From contig NZ_VKDE01000016.1 of assembly GCF_007097485.1 (NCBI RefSeq), positions 1-64,000 of the forward strand: a DNA stretch of 64,000 nt. Direction: 5' to 3'. The notes beneath the pieces are model-generated. The model saw only the letters and a program-made list of their open reading frames with translations, was not told the origin of the DNA and did no database searches. The position numbers and the translations under genes were made by a program. This DNA is from Carboxylicivirga sp. M1479. GTDB lineage: Bacteria > Bacteroidota > Bacteroidia > Bacteroidales > Marinilabiliaceae. Shown here piece after piece: positions 54,091 to 62,637 of this stretch; the first letter of the stretch is position 1; the number at the start of each line of letters is the position of its first letter.

Positions 54091-54174
54091 AAAAAGAAGA
54101 GTGCTTGGCATGATACATGAAGTATTGTAGATCTTTGCGTTATATCATACGAGTAATAATTTTATCCGTTTATG

Positions 54175-54753
54175 TTACTTGCTAACAGTTAACTTCATAA
54201 AATAGATGCTAAGGTCGGCATAGGGATGTTTCATTTGATGGTACTCTGTAAAACTAAGACTTTTGTATAGCAAATAAATTCTGGGATTGGTGGTTTCAAT
54301 GTACACAGGCATGTTGGCACGCTCAACAAGTTTTAGAAAGTCGCTTTTAAGTTCATGTCTGGTTTGCCAGGTATATTGGCCCTTTTTTAGCCCTAATACA
54401 GCACCGTATAAACCTGTTTGAGGTCGGTGCTGGCGCTTGATCTTATTTAGCTTTATAAGCTGTACGCTTTTTTTTAAACCGATGACAAATAGAATGAGAT
54501 AGATTTTTCTAAAAAGATTGATTAACGTAAAGCTGTGTGCCTTTAAGTTGTATAGGAGTAATACACCATTATTGTTGGAAGTAAGGTAAGCACCATTTTT
54601 ATTTATAGCATCTTCAACCAATACCCGAAAAAAACAACTGAAATTCTTATGGTTGAGAGCAAACATCCAGTTAAGATTAGGAGCATCGGCATAGGCTTCT
54701 GCTAAAATTGCACTGGCGATTATGGCATCTTCTTTATTACTTATTAATTTCAT
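54175..54753 (-). CDS. GNAT-like N-acetyltransferase
   Basis: 192 residues. The layout of an N-terminal helix pair, central strands around TSNNNGVLLLYNL, and a C-terminal VYIETTNPRIYLLYKSLSF (the late GNAT motif: Asn before a Tyr-containing helix) supports the fold, although the pyrophosphate loop is unclear. Substrate unknown. A stand-alone gene between accessory genes. Confidence 0.65.
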   Translation of the reverse strand: MKLISNKEDAIIASAILAEAYADAPNLNWMFALNHKNFSCFFRVLVEDAINKNGAYLTSNNNGVLLLYNLKAHSFTLINLFRKIYLILFVIGLKKSVQLIKLNKIKRQHRPQTGLYGAVLGLKKGQYTWQTRHELKSDFLKLVERANMPVYIETTNPRIYLLYKSLSFTEYHQMKHPYADLSIYFMKLTVSK

Positions 54754-54809
54754 TTTGCTGTCTCGTCACTTTGGCAGCAAGGTACAAATACTTATGCTGT
54801 TTTAATCTT

Positions 54810-55376
54810 TTAATAGTACTTGTCAATGCCTCCAAAGCCTTTAATCTGTTTATTTGCTTTTGTTTTATCAATGAAGTTTTTTAATCGCTTTTCAAATTCA
54901 TCAGGCCTTTTTCTTGCACTATTTATGTAGGCAATTCGTATTCGTTTATAGGGCTCTGAAAAGTGTTCGAAGTTCCTCCAAACAGTTTCTTCCCGCTTTA
55001 AGCGATCTATTATGTCATCCGGAAAAATGAATTCTTGTTGTATTATTTCTTGAACTTCATTACTAATGGACGCATGGATGAGTTGGTTCTCAAAGAGCCA
55101 CTTTAATCGTTCTATATTCGGCTGTGAGTAAGTTGACTTTGCTCTTCTTCTGCAAAAACGTTGAATGGATGTCTCTTCATTTAACGATTTAACGGTGCTA
55201 TCGATCCAACCAAAACAAAGGGCTTCTTCAACAGCATCGTTATACAACAGACGTTTTTTACCCGTTTTCTTTAATGGATATTCCAGCCAAATATCATCTT
55301 CGGCCTCAAAATTAGTTTCAAGCCATTTTCTCCATTCGTTTCGCTTTGTAAAATACAGGGTGTTAATTGCATTCAT
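54810..55376 (-). CDS. YdeI/OmpD-associated family protein
   Basis: 188 residues with WRKWLETNFEAEDDIWLEY, DAVEEALCFGWIDSTV and the late RIRIAYINSARKRPDEFEKR, signatures of the YdeI/OmdA family linked to bacteriocin tolerance in some bacteria. Molecular activity is unknown. Confidence 0.85.
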   Translation of the reverse strand: MNAINTLYFTKRNEWRKWLETNFEAEDDIWLEYPLKKTGKKRLLYNDAVEEALCFGWIDSTVKSLNEETSIQRFCRRRAKSTYSQPNIERLKWLFENQLIHASISNEVQEIIQQEFIFPDDIIDRLKREETVWRNFEHFSEPYKRIRIAYINSARKRPDEFEKRLKNFIDKTKANKQIKGFGGIDKYY

Positions 55377-55513
55377 TCTTGTGAATTATTCGTAAGGATA
55401 AGGTTCAAATTAGAGTTGGTATTTTGGCGGACAAACGTAGTAAATTACTACGGTTTATATTCAGTTCATTCGCCCTTAAACTAGCCAGTTTGCGAAAACT
55501 TGATAGGCTTTGT

Positions 55514-56422
55514 TTATTTTGCTTTGGGCTCTTTCAATTTGCTGTTCATTAGATTTAATCCATCAATATTTCGATTTAGTACAATTTGTACATCTTCGTT
55601 TTTAAGATGACCTAGAATGCCCCAGGGGCCATTATATCCTTGCTGCAGGAGCTGATTGATCATTTCAAATTCAGAATCGCCCTGACCGATTGGTAAAATT
55701 TCAGGGCCTTCCTTTTTTACCCCATTTAAATTGACATGGGATAAATAGGGTTTAATCTTTTTTACAATTGCAGGAAACTCATCGATGTACTCATGAGCAT
55801 GATGAAAATTGTATACGATTGAGATGGAGTCGTGGTTTAGTTTTTCCAAAATTTCGACCTGATTAAACGGATTACCAAACCAACCACGATGATTGTAAAG
55901 GGCAAGTTTACATCCTACTTCATCCGCTTTGGATTTGATAAAGTCAATCATTTTAATTGATAATTCAATTGACTGCTCTTGATTAAGATCTTCAAAAAAA
56001 TTATTGCTAAAACTTAACCATATAGTCGGCTTATTATCTATTTCGGCTAAGTTGCTCAGCAATTCCTGATTCATTGGACTCAATTTGCCAATGCTATCTC
56101 TTTTAGTATTTAACCGCAAAAAGATGGAGATGATTTCAATATTATTTTCTTTAGCGAGCTTGAATTCATCCTTCATAAAACTCAAATCTCCCTTTCCTTT
56201 TTCAAATCCATATTTTGTAAAACCCATTTGCTTTAACATGTCAATCCGCTGTTCTGGAGTCCTGTTTAAAGAATCAAAGCCGATTATACACCAGGGTGAT
56301 ACTTCATCAATAGAGAAAAGAGCCTTGTTCTCTTTGTGAGTACAAGTACAAACGAATCCCATAAGAACTAGTATTGTAGCTAGTCTAAAGATGTTGTTCT
56401 TCAATCTATTATTTACTTTCAT
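55514..56422 (-). CDS. Lipoprotein with sugar-phosphate isomerase/epimerase TIM barrel
   Basis: 302 residues from ATG 56422 (a TTG at 56437 would add five). Lipoprotein-type start with VLMGFVCTC, then an AP-endonuclease-2-type barrel: QMGFTKYGFEKGK, KLALYNHRGWFGNP, SIVYNFHHAHEY and LSHVNLNGVKKEG, which carry the usual metal-binding His/Glu positions. Probable sugar isomerase or lyase at the cell envelope. Confidence 0.8.
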   Translation of the reverse strand: MKVNNRLKNNIFRLATILVLMGFVCTCTHKENKALFSIDEVSPWCIIGFDSLNRTPEQRIDMLKQMGFTKYGFEKGKGDLSFMKDEFKLAKENNIEIISIFLRLNTKRDSIGKLSPMNQELLSNLAEIDNKPTIWLSFSNNFFEDLNQEQSIELSIKMIDFIKSKADEVGCKLALYNHRGWFGNPFNQVEILEKLNHDSISIVYNFHHAHEYIDEFPAIVKKIKPYLSHVNLNGVKKEGPEILPIGQGDSEFEMINQLLQQGYNGPWGILGHLKNEDVQIVLNRNIDGLNLMNSKLKEPKAK

Positions 56423-56746
56423 ACACTGGGATTTCAAATGGTTTCAACATTAGCGATCGGTAGTAGTATGATACGCTTAAGTTGGCTTTCTTTTTATAGC
56501 CTACAAACAAAAATAAGTAATAATAAGGTCTTGGTCTAGTTATCATTGATAATAAAGACTAAATCAACCGCTTCTGTTCGTCATCATTGTAGAGGCTTAA
56601 ATTGGCTCCTAAAACCTTATGTAACTAGGAAGCTATATAGGTATAAGTGAGAGTACAAGTAGTTTTGGTGAGGTTTTAATATGGACAAACGTTTGATCAC
56701 ACGCGGAAAATGTTTTTGAGTATCTATACTATTGTACCCTTGTACT
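56423..56746. other. Gene-free stretch
   Basis: About 320 bases between two leftward genes. I see no RNA gene or strong repeat; the right part should hold the terminator of the AlkD-like gene and the left part the promoter of the lipoprotein gene, but neither is obvious. Confidence 0.4.
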
Positions 56747-57469
56747 TTACTTCCTTTTCCTAAATTTCTTTCGATACTCCTTATCCATTTTTTCGGTGGA
56801 ATATTGCACGATTAAGCGTGCACACTGGTCTTTCCTTTTCAATAGAAAATCCTCAATATCTGCAGGGTGTTTTTTCCAAAGGCCACGTAATAATGTTCCA
56901 ATGCCTTTTTGAACATATTCTGATTTATCGAGCATTAAAGGCTCTATTAATTCAAGTGAATCAATAGGGTTTAGGCATTTTGTTAATTTATCTAACTCAA
57001 CAAGGGCGACAGGAATCGCTCTTCGCTGCCATTCAGAGCCAGAATCAATCCATGCTTTTAAGTCTTCAAACCCTATCACTTTATCGTGTAACATACCTGA
57101 TAAAACCAGCATGCATAGCACATCTGTTGTTGCCCAATTATTAATGCCATAAGCAAACCAATTGCTCACCCTGTCAAATGTATGCTTTGAGAAATCGCTT
57201 CTACTTGCTGTTATAATACTAATAGCAACATGCTTTTCCTCAAAGCGCCCATTTTTCATTAGTTCATCGCCTAAATCAAGGTAGCTTTCAATGGTCATTT
57301 CGTCTTTCCATTGTTCCAACCAAATCTCAATTTGACCTTTAAATGCTTTATCATCTATGCCGTAACCATCGTAACCTTCCTTAAAATATTTCTGGTATTT
57401 TTTTATAATCTCAGGGTCGGAGTTTGCTTTACAGAAGTCCCTTATAGCTTTGGTTTTAGTATCTGTCAT
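56747..57469 (-). CDS. DNA alkylation repair protein (AlkD/HEAT-like)
   Basis: 240 residues of helical HEAT-like repeats: YQKYFKEGYDGYGIDDKAF near the start and WQRRAIPVALVEL, SEYVQKGIGTLLRGLWKKHP later, as in the AlkC/AlkD family of base glycosylases that act on bulky or cationic adducts. It precedes nothing on the same strand for about 320 bases and follows the PIN-like gene by 43 bases. Confidence 0.85.
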   Translation of the reverse strand: MTDTKTKAIRDFCKANSDPEIIKKYQKYFKEGYDGYGIDDKAFKGQIEIWLEQWKDEMTIESYLDLGDELMKNGRFEEKHVAISIITASRSDFSKHTFDRVSNWFAYGINNWATTDVLCMLVLSGMLHDKVIGFEDLKAWIDSGSEWQRRAIPVALVELDKLTKCLNPIDSLELIEPLMLDKSEYVQKGIGTLLRGLWKKHPADIEDFLLKRKDQCARLIVQYSTEKMDKEYRKKFRKRK

Positions 57470-57512
57470 GGCATTTTTGTTTTCCGGTTAGATAGTTTAT
57501 TATTAGGGCAAG

Positions 57513-59438
57513 TTATTTGTACTTCTTTACTATTCTTGATGAATACCAATTAACAAATTTCTCCTTATTCAATTTATAAATCCAAACAAAACCGCCCCAA
57601 ATCAAAAGTTCAAATAAAAATAAAACCCCTTCAATTTTTCCCCAGTTTTCCTCGTCCATATATGTCAAGGGATTAAGAATCTCCATTGCAGGATTTAATA
57701 TAAGAAAAATCAGATATGTTAATGATAATACAGGTAAAGCAAATATAAAAAGTGAAAAAATGATACCTGCATCTCTATTTGACTTTTTAATTATATTAGA
57801 AACAATTCCAGAATATTTTGTCTCAATAACAGCTTCATTTGCATCGTTAAACATTTCAATTAAAGCTGCGTTTTTCTCCTTTTCATCACTAATACTTCTA
57901 AGTCTTTTTTGAATGTCTTCAAAACTTGTTTGTTCAAGTAGGTTTGAAATTAAAGTGTCAGTATCATGATTCGCAGTATCTGTAGATTCAACCATTGCAG
58001 CAATCTTTTCAATGGTCTGAATATCCTCTTCGCTATAAGATTCTTTAAATACTTTTGACTTTAAAATAAACTTTTTGAATACTTTAATGTGCTCGTCAGT
58101 AACTTCCCCTACGCCATCTATAGTTCGAATTAATTCTGTAGGTAAAATACAAACACTCTTAATCGGAGAATCTCCATTCTCGGCAATATCATGGTCTATA
58201 TTTAAGGTTTTAGCATCAGTTGTAATTAGCCAATGATTTATTTCGAAAGGATTGTAGTTATTACCACCTCTTAGATGCTCAATATGACAAATAATTCTAA
58301 TTATATGTTTGATACGAGACTTCGATTTATCTGTAACTTGAAACTTTTCAAAAAGTTGACTAGACTTTGTTCTATCAACCTTTATTTTGTCTTCTATTTT
58401 AATATAATTGGTTGATGAGAAAATCCGCCTTAGCAACCCATTAATATTACTATAATAAAGTAGAAAGTCTTTTGCATTATTCACAACTCCTTGAGCCTTT
58501 AACCTATAAAATAGCTGAACTGTATCTGATTCTTTCGCAGGGATATATTTGGTTATAGATTTTATTATTTTTTCAGTCCTATTAATAATATTGGTTGAGT
58601 GTCCAATTATTTCTTTTATCCTAAACTGAGCTTCATTTAGAGTTTCCGAATGGACACAAAACTGAATACCGTCAATTTGTTTTAGAATATTTATCAAATG
58701 AATGGCTCTTTGTTCACGGAATTCGTTATCAAAACCAAGGAGTCTAAGAATAAATGAGCTGTCTAAATAATATACTTTTCCATTGAATGCTTTGTCTAAT
58801 GTTTCTTTATGTTTAGGATTGTAATACAACGACAGAAAGTCAAACATTTTCAGTATGATAACCTTTAATATTTCATCAAACTCATCATCTGACTCAAGAA
58901 TTAGTTCGTTATAGTATTGACAATCCTTTCTCGATAGTTTCTCGTGTTTACCATTAAATTTTAATTCGTCTTTTAGGTCAATTTCGTCTTTTACGGTTAG
59001 GATTTTCTTAAGAAATTCGATATTTCTTGAAAAAATAACCTCAAGTAGAATTTCTATGATATTATCAGACCTCTTTTTAGGATAACCTTTTGAGCCAAGA
59101 AATTTCACAACATATTTGTCTAAGAGAGTCAGATAGTCATTGTAATTGTTTAAAGTCTCATATACTTTAGGTTTAATTCTGAAGGCTTTATTGTAATCCC
59201 CTTCGACATCATATTCATCAAATACATCTGCATAATTTGAAAGATTCAAAGCTGTTTGAATTGATTCAGGATTGAAATTCAAATTCTGTTTTTCTATCAG
59301 AAGTTTTGATATTTCCATTAAAGAGGAATGTCCATTTTTATTCGTCAGGAAAAAGTCAACAATCAAACCGTAGATAACTCTATCACTTTGATTGGATGAC
59401 ATTTTTGAAAACAGAAAATATATCTTTTTATCTTTCAT
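57513..59438 (-). CDS. PIN-like nuclease domain protein with C-terminal membrane segments
   Basis: 641 residues, notably AT-rich compared with its neighbours. I do not recognise the whole protein. The N-terminus (about 15-75) looks like a winged helix. A PIN-like core is suggested by VYYLDSSFILRLLG (Asp226), CVHSETLNEA (Glu265, Glu269) and NHWLITTDAKTLNID (Asp408, Asp415), the spaced acidic residues of PIN nucleases. The C-terminus has two membrane segments (about 558-582 and 603-622). Such a layout fits a membrane-associated RNase, perhaps in phage defence; that is inference. Confidence 0.6.
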   Translation of the reverse strand: MKDKKIYFLFSKMSSNQSDRVIYGLIVDFFLTNKNGHSSLMEISKLLIEKQNLNFNPESIQTALNLSNYADVFDEYDVEGDYNKAFRIKPKVYETLNNYNDYLTLLDKYVVKFLGSKGYPKKRSDNIIEILLEVIFSRNIEFLKKILTVKDEIDLKDELKFNGKHEKLSRKDCQYYNELILESDDEFDEILKVIILKMFDFLSLYYNPKHKETLDKAFNGKVYYLDSSFILRLLGFDNEFREQRAIHLINILKQIDGIQFCVHSETLNEAQFRIKEIIGHSTNIINRTEKIIKSITKYIPAKESDTVQLFYRLKAQGVVNNAKDFLLYYSNINGLLRRIFSSTNYIKIEDKIKVDRTKSSQLFEKFQVTDKSKSRIKHIIRIICHIEHLRGGNNYNPFEINHWLITTDAKTLNIDHDIAENGDSPIKSVCILPTELIRTIDGVGEVTDEHIKVFKKFILKSKVFKESYSEEDIQTIEKIAAMVESTDTANHDTDTLISNLLEQTSFEDIQKRLRSISDEKEKNAALIEMFNDANEAVIETKYSGIVSNIIKKSNRDAGIIFSLFIFALPVLSLTYLIFLILNPAMEILNPLTYMDEENWGKIEGVLFLFELLIWGGFVWIYKLNKEKFVNWYSSRIVKKYK

Positions 59439-59715
59439 GTCAATGTTGTGTTGGTGGTCTGTGCTTAATTAGCCCTAACTAATTCATCTCTCCACCTCAA
59501 TTCCCAATTGTTATACTATGTCTTTTACAAAACGTAGCGATACCTTATTGCTCATTATGCAAATCCCTTAAGAACCATGTTAAAAGGGGAGAGGTGACTT
59601 ATTTCGGTTTAGCAGTTACTAAAATAGCTATTTTGGTATATTAAACATCATTATGTTGATAAAAACACCTTTTTTGTTCAACAAACATAAGTAGGTATAA
59701 ATGCCATTGGATTGT
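59439..59715. other. Gene-free stretch left of the 21-bp array
   Basis: Nothing coding. It includes the upstream region of the PIN-like gene. Confidence 0.4.
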
Positions 59716-59890
59716 CCTGCGCTACTTTTGTGTGAGCTGCACAGGGGTGATAGTCCCCTGCGGTGCTTTTTAGTGGCCCTGCGCCGTCTACTAATAGTCC
59801 AGCGCTCATTAGGCTTTGACCTGCGCCAGTATTTACTTGTCCTGCGGCTATTTGAGTGCACCCTGTGGAGGAATTGTTCTTTCAGCGCCA
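59716..59890. repeat. Degenerate tandem array, 21-bp unit, about nine copies
   Basis: A CCTGC-type core recurs on the plus strand at 59716, 59736, 59757, 59778, 59799, 59820, 59841, 59862 and 59883, that is at 20 then 21-base steps. On the minus strand the unit is GCAGGACnnnTAAnnACnGGC with a variable middle. Frames stay open on both strands because the period is seven codons. Confidence 0.8.
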
Positions 59891-59978
59891 AATTAGGGTT
59901 AGTCTGCGTGTTGCCAAATGTAAAAGGGGCATGCCTAAGCATTCTTAGTGGCAGAATACCCCTTTTAAAGTTTATTTT

Positions 59979-60689
59979 TTATCCTCTGTTTTGCCTGTTA
60001 TACTGGCTGGCATAACCTTTAACACGCTTGCTGTCGCGCCAAAATACAAACTTACCACAGGCACGTACTTCGTCTACCAGGGTTTTTAATTGGGTATACA
60101 TGCGGTTACGAATGTCTAAATACTCATTACCACTATGTTTTTCACCATTGGAGCGTGCTCGCAGTAGTCCCATGTCATCCGACATGGTGGCCGCCTTATT
60201 CATATCCTCAATACTTATACCTGCCTTTTGAATCAGCTCCGGATTGTCTATCCCCAGCACCGATAAGTCACTCAGGTCTTGCACCATGTCGGCATCAGAG
60301 TTGCCTTCGTCTATTTCGGCCAATAGAGCCAGTAAGTTAGGATGCTTGCGAAAGGCGTATCGTAAGCCATGCAGTAATTGGTTTCGGAAATCGTAGGCAA
60401 GGGGGCTCTTGGTGGCCCATTCCTCCTCAGCCTCCTTCTGGCTTTTCTTTTCCTTCATCCATAAGGATTGGGCATGGTGTGTGGCGCCCGACCATATGTT
60501 AAGGTCGGTAATTATTGTTTCGGATAATCCGGCAGCAGCTAATTGGGCTAAGTCATGCGTGGCCCAAACAGCCAAATCTTCTGCTTCCTGACAATACACG
60601 CTAATGGGCATGTAAGGATACAATACTTGATCGTTGGCTAATGCTTTCGCCTCTTCCAGTTTTTGGGTGTAATCGTCCAAATGTGGCAT
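59979..60689 (-). CDS. Unknown protein with higher GC than its surroundings
   Basis: 236 residues, soluble and helical, beginning MPHLDDYTQKLEEAKALAND and containing RNQLLHGLRYAFRKHPNLLA and RACGKFVFWRDSKRVKGYAS. I cannot name the family. GC content is clearly above that of the adjacent PIN-like gene, suggesting different origin. The 21-bp array begins about 90 bases past its stop. Confidence 0.6.
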   Translation of the reverse strand: MPHLDDYTQKLEEAKALANDQVLYPYMPISVYCQEAEDLAVWATHDLAQLAAAGLSETIITDLNIWSGATHHAQSLWMKEKKSQKEAEEEWATKSPLAYDFRNQLLHGLRYAFRKHPNLLALLAEIDEGNSDADMVQDLSDLSVLGIDNPELIQKAGISIEDMNKAATMSDDMGLLRARSNGEKHSGNEYLDIRNRMYTQLKTLVDEVRACGKFVFWRDSKRVKGYASQYNRQNRG

Positions 60690-60714
60690 AATTTATTAAT
60701 TTTGAGTTGTTACT

Positions 60715-60788
60715 AGCAGGTACCAGTCTCTTTTGCATGCGTCTCGCCAAAGTTGCTTACAACAAGAGGCCTGGTTACCTGTTTTTTT
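60715..60788 (+). terminator. Complex hairpin with T run upstream of the unknown gene
   Basis: AGCAGGTACCAGTCTCTT (60715-60732) pairs imperfectly with AAGAGGCCTGGTTACCTGTT (60764-60783), then TTTTTT. An inner GTTG/CAAC pairing fits the loop. It points right, yet no rightward gene lies before it, so it may end an antisense or small RNA. Confidence 0.45.
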
Positions 60789-61029
60789 GTCAATTTAAAA
60801 CTAGCAACTGTTACTCAGATACAGATAGTCAGATTTTATTTTTGAATGAAATTTTGACGAGTGAATAAATGTTTATGCTTAGTAGAATAATTCTTCAGGT
60901 TAAGTGACGATTCTTTTAGATGAATGTATTAGGAAGTGTAAGTCTTTCTTTCCTATTAAATAAAATAATTGGATTGGGATAATAGGACTTTTGTCATGAT
61001 TTGGTGAGTTTTTACCATAGCATCCAAAA
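60789..61029. other. Gene-free stretch
   Basis: AT-rich, no gene or strong repeat seen. Confidence 0.4.
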
Positions 61030-61076
61030 ACGGATGACATCTATATTTGCATAACGGGTACATAGATGCCATCCGT
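61030..61076. repeat. REP-like hairpin
   Basis: ACGGATGACATCTAT pairs with ATAGATGCCATCCGT (one G-T pair) across a 17-base loop; the arms match those at 53901-53947 almost base for base. Confidence 0.75.
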
Positions 61077-61286
61077 AAAAAGCCATATCGTGCTGGCATA
61101 CTCATAAAAACGAGGTACAAAAAGCCATTTAAAGTATAAGCACTTTGCACTTACAGACCATAGTTCACAATCAATACTTTGCACTTTGTACAAGGCTATT
61201 CTTGTACCATCCTTTCAGGTTTTTTGGCATTGTTTGATACCTGCTTGTGAGTATAGCAAGGAGGTAATGTAATTTGAATAAGCGCA
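61077..61286. other. Gene-free stretch
   Basis: No gene or RNA recognised. Copies of ACTTTGCACTT-like words occur near 61140-61190. Confidence 0.35.
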
Positions 61287-61350
61287 GATGCAATCTGTGC
61301 ATCCTAGTCAATGACTATTGAATCCTGATTGGATTCAACTTTTCTTTTTT
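61287..61350 (+). repeat. Three consecutive small hairpins
   Basis: GATGCA/TGCATC (61287-61303), TAGTCAATGACTA (61305-61317) and TTGAATCC/GGATTCAA (61318-61338) follow one another; the last is followed by TTTTCTTTTTT and could be a terminator. Confidence 0.55.
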
Positions 61351-61599
61351 TACGCTTTGTCAATGATTTTCTTAAGGCCTTTACATGGAGGTGGATTATA
61401 AATTGCTTGAACGACACATTACGTTGGTAGGATACTTTACAATACCCAATTTGCCTGTATTATTTGTATTTTTTGTTAGGTTTTCGTGCATTGAATCATA
61501 AGGACAAAATACTTAACCAATAAGGGTATATGGCTAACCTCAAAGCATTAGTGAAGTAGCAATAGTAAGCCATTAATTAGATAATGCAAATTATTAGAG
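61351..61599. other. Gene-free stretch upstream of the head-group genes
   Basis: No gene is recognised; a promoter box follows at 61600. Confidence 0.35.
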
Positions 61600-61607
61600 T
61601 ACCTTTG
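61600..61607 (+). promoter_or_regulatory. Possible -7 box for the head-group genes
   Basis: TACCTTTG matches TAnnTTTG exactly, about 215 bases upstream of the first gene; use would imply a long leader. Confidence 0.4.
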
Positions 61608-61821
61608 CAAACGGATTACATATCTTTTGATATCAATCATTTACTATCATTTTTGTTGATGAGCTTCTAAAGCAATCTATCATCACATTGGCAGACTTCA
61701 TACTTAGATAGTTGAGTTATCAGTAACCAGTCCAAGCATCAAAGTACTAAAAATTAGTGCGCCTAAGTGCTTTTAAAAGAGCGGTTATGTTTCTTTTTGA
61801 TGACACCAATTTTAATAATGT

Positions 61822-62619
61822 ATGAATAGTAATTCAGAAAATTATTATGGTGACAATCGTATTTCTACTGCGCTACTTCTTGCAGCTGGAACCGGTAGTC
61901 GTCTATTTCCACTAACAAAAAAATCCCCAAAGTGCCTAACACTAGTCAATGAAAAGTCAATCTTAGAACGGCTTGTAAGCAATCTCAAGAAACAAGGGTT
62001 TAAAAAGCTTATCATTGTTACGGGTCATGAAAAGGAGTGTATCATGGATTTTCTGGGAAGAAGATCTGGTAATCTATCCATTGAATATATACATAGTCCA
62101 CTCTACAGAACTACAAATAACATTTATTCGCTTTGGATGGCTCGTGAAATCATTAATGAACCATTTGTATTATTTGAAAGTGATTTAGTTTTAAATACAT
62201 CCTTGCTCAATGAAATGGTTTATCCTGATAGAATGGCTGTTGCTAAGATGCAACCGTGGCTCAATGGTACAACGGTAACACTGAACAAAAAGAATGAAAT
62301 CATTCAATTTCAAAAAGGAACAACAGAAGCCTATTCTGATACCCGATATAAAACAGTTAATATCTACAGTTTTTCTCTTACATCGTGGCAAGCCATTGTC
62401 CGTAAACTAAATCAATATATTTCCGAAGGGAATGTGAATTGTTATTATGAGTCTGTTTTTGCCGAAATGATTGAAGATAAAAGTTTATCACTTGAATCTG
62501 TATCATTCGACCACAAGCCATGGTACGAAATTGATACTATTGACGATTTAGCTGAAGCTGAAAAACTCTTTCCAATAGTTAAGCATGAAAAAGAAAATTA
62601 CGCAACAGTTATTGCATAG
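61822..62619 (+). CDS. Sugar/choline-type nucleotidyltransferase (probably CTP-dependent)
   Basis: 265 residues of the NTP-transferase fold: LLAAGTGSRLFPLTKKSPKC (about 20-39, nucleotide loop), VTGHEKECIM, LFESDLVL with the metal Asp, and WYEIDTIDDLAEAEKLF, as in LicC-like and aminoethylphosphonate cytidylyltransferases. Activates a phospho-amino-alcohol or phosphonate as its CMP derivative. The PLP enzyme gene follows after 18 bases. Confidence 0.85.
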   Translation: MNSNSENYYGDNRISTALLLAAGTGSRLFPLTKKSPKCLTLVNEKSILERLVSNLKKQGFKKLIIVTGHEKECIMDFLGRRSGNLSIEYIHSPLYRTTNNIYSLWMAREIINEPFVLFESDLVLNTSLLNEMVYPDRMAVAKMQPWLNGTTVTLNKKNEIIQFQKGTTEAYSDTRYKTVNIYSFSLTSWQAIVRKLNQYISEGNVNCYYESVFAEMIEDKSLSLESVSFDHKPWYEIDTIDDLAEAEKLFPIVKHEKENYATVIA

Positions 62620-62637
62620 GTATCAATCAACAAAAAT

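Noticed and set aside
57513-59438. Toxin-antitoxin pair
   Set aside because: No small antitoxin gene is adjacent; the next gene is an AlkD-like repair enzyme 43 bases away and complete in itself.
59628-60015. Open frames on both strands over the 59.7-kb array
   Set aside because: Same artefact of a 21-bp period; no start context and Arg-rich or Leu-rich low-complexity products.
60956-61150. Short leftward open frame
   Set aside because: It spans the REP-like hairpin, lacks homology signs and has no start context.
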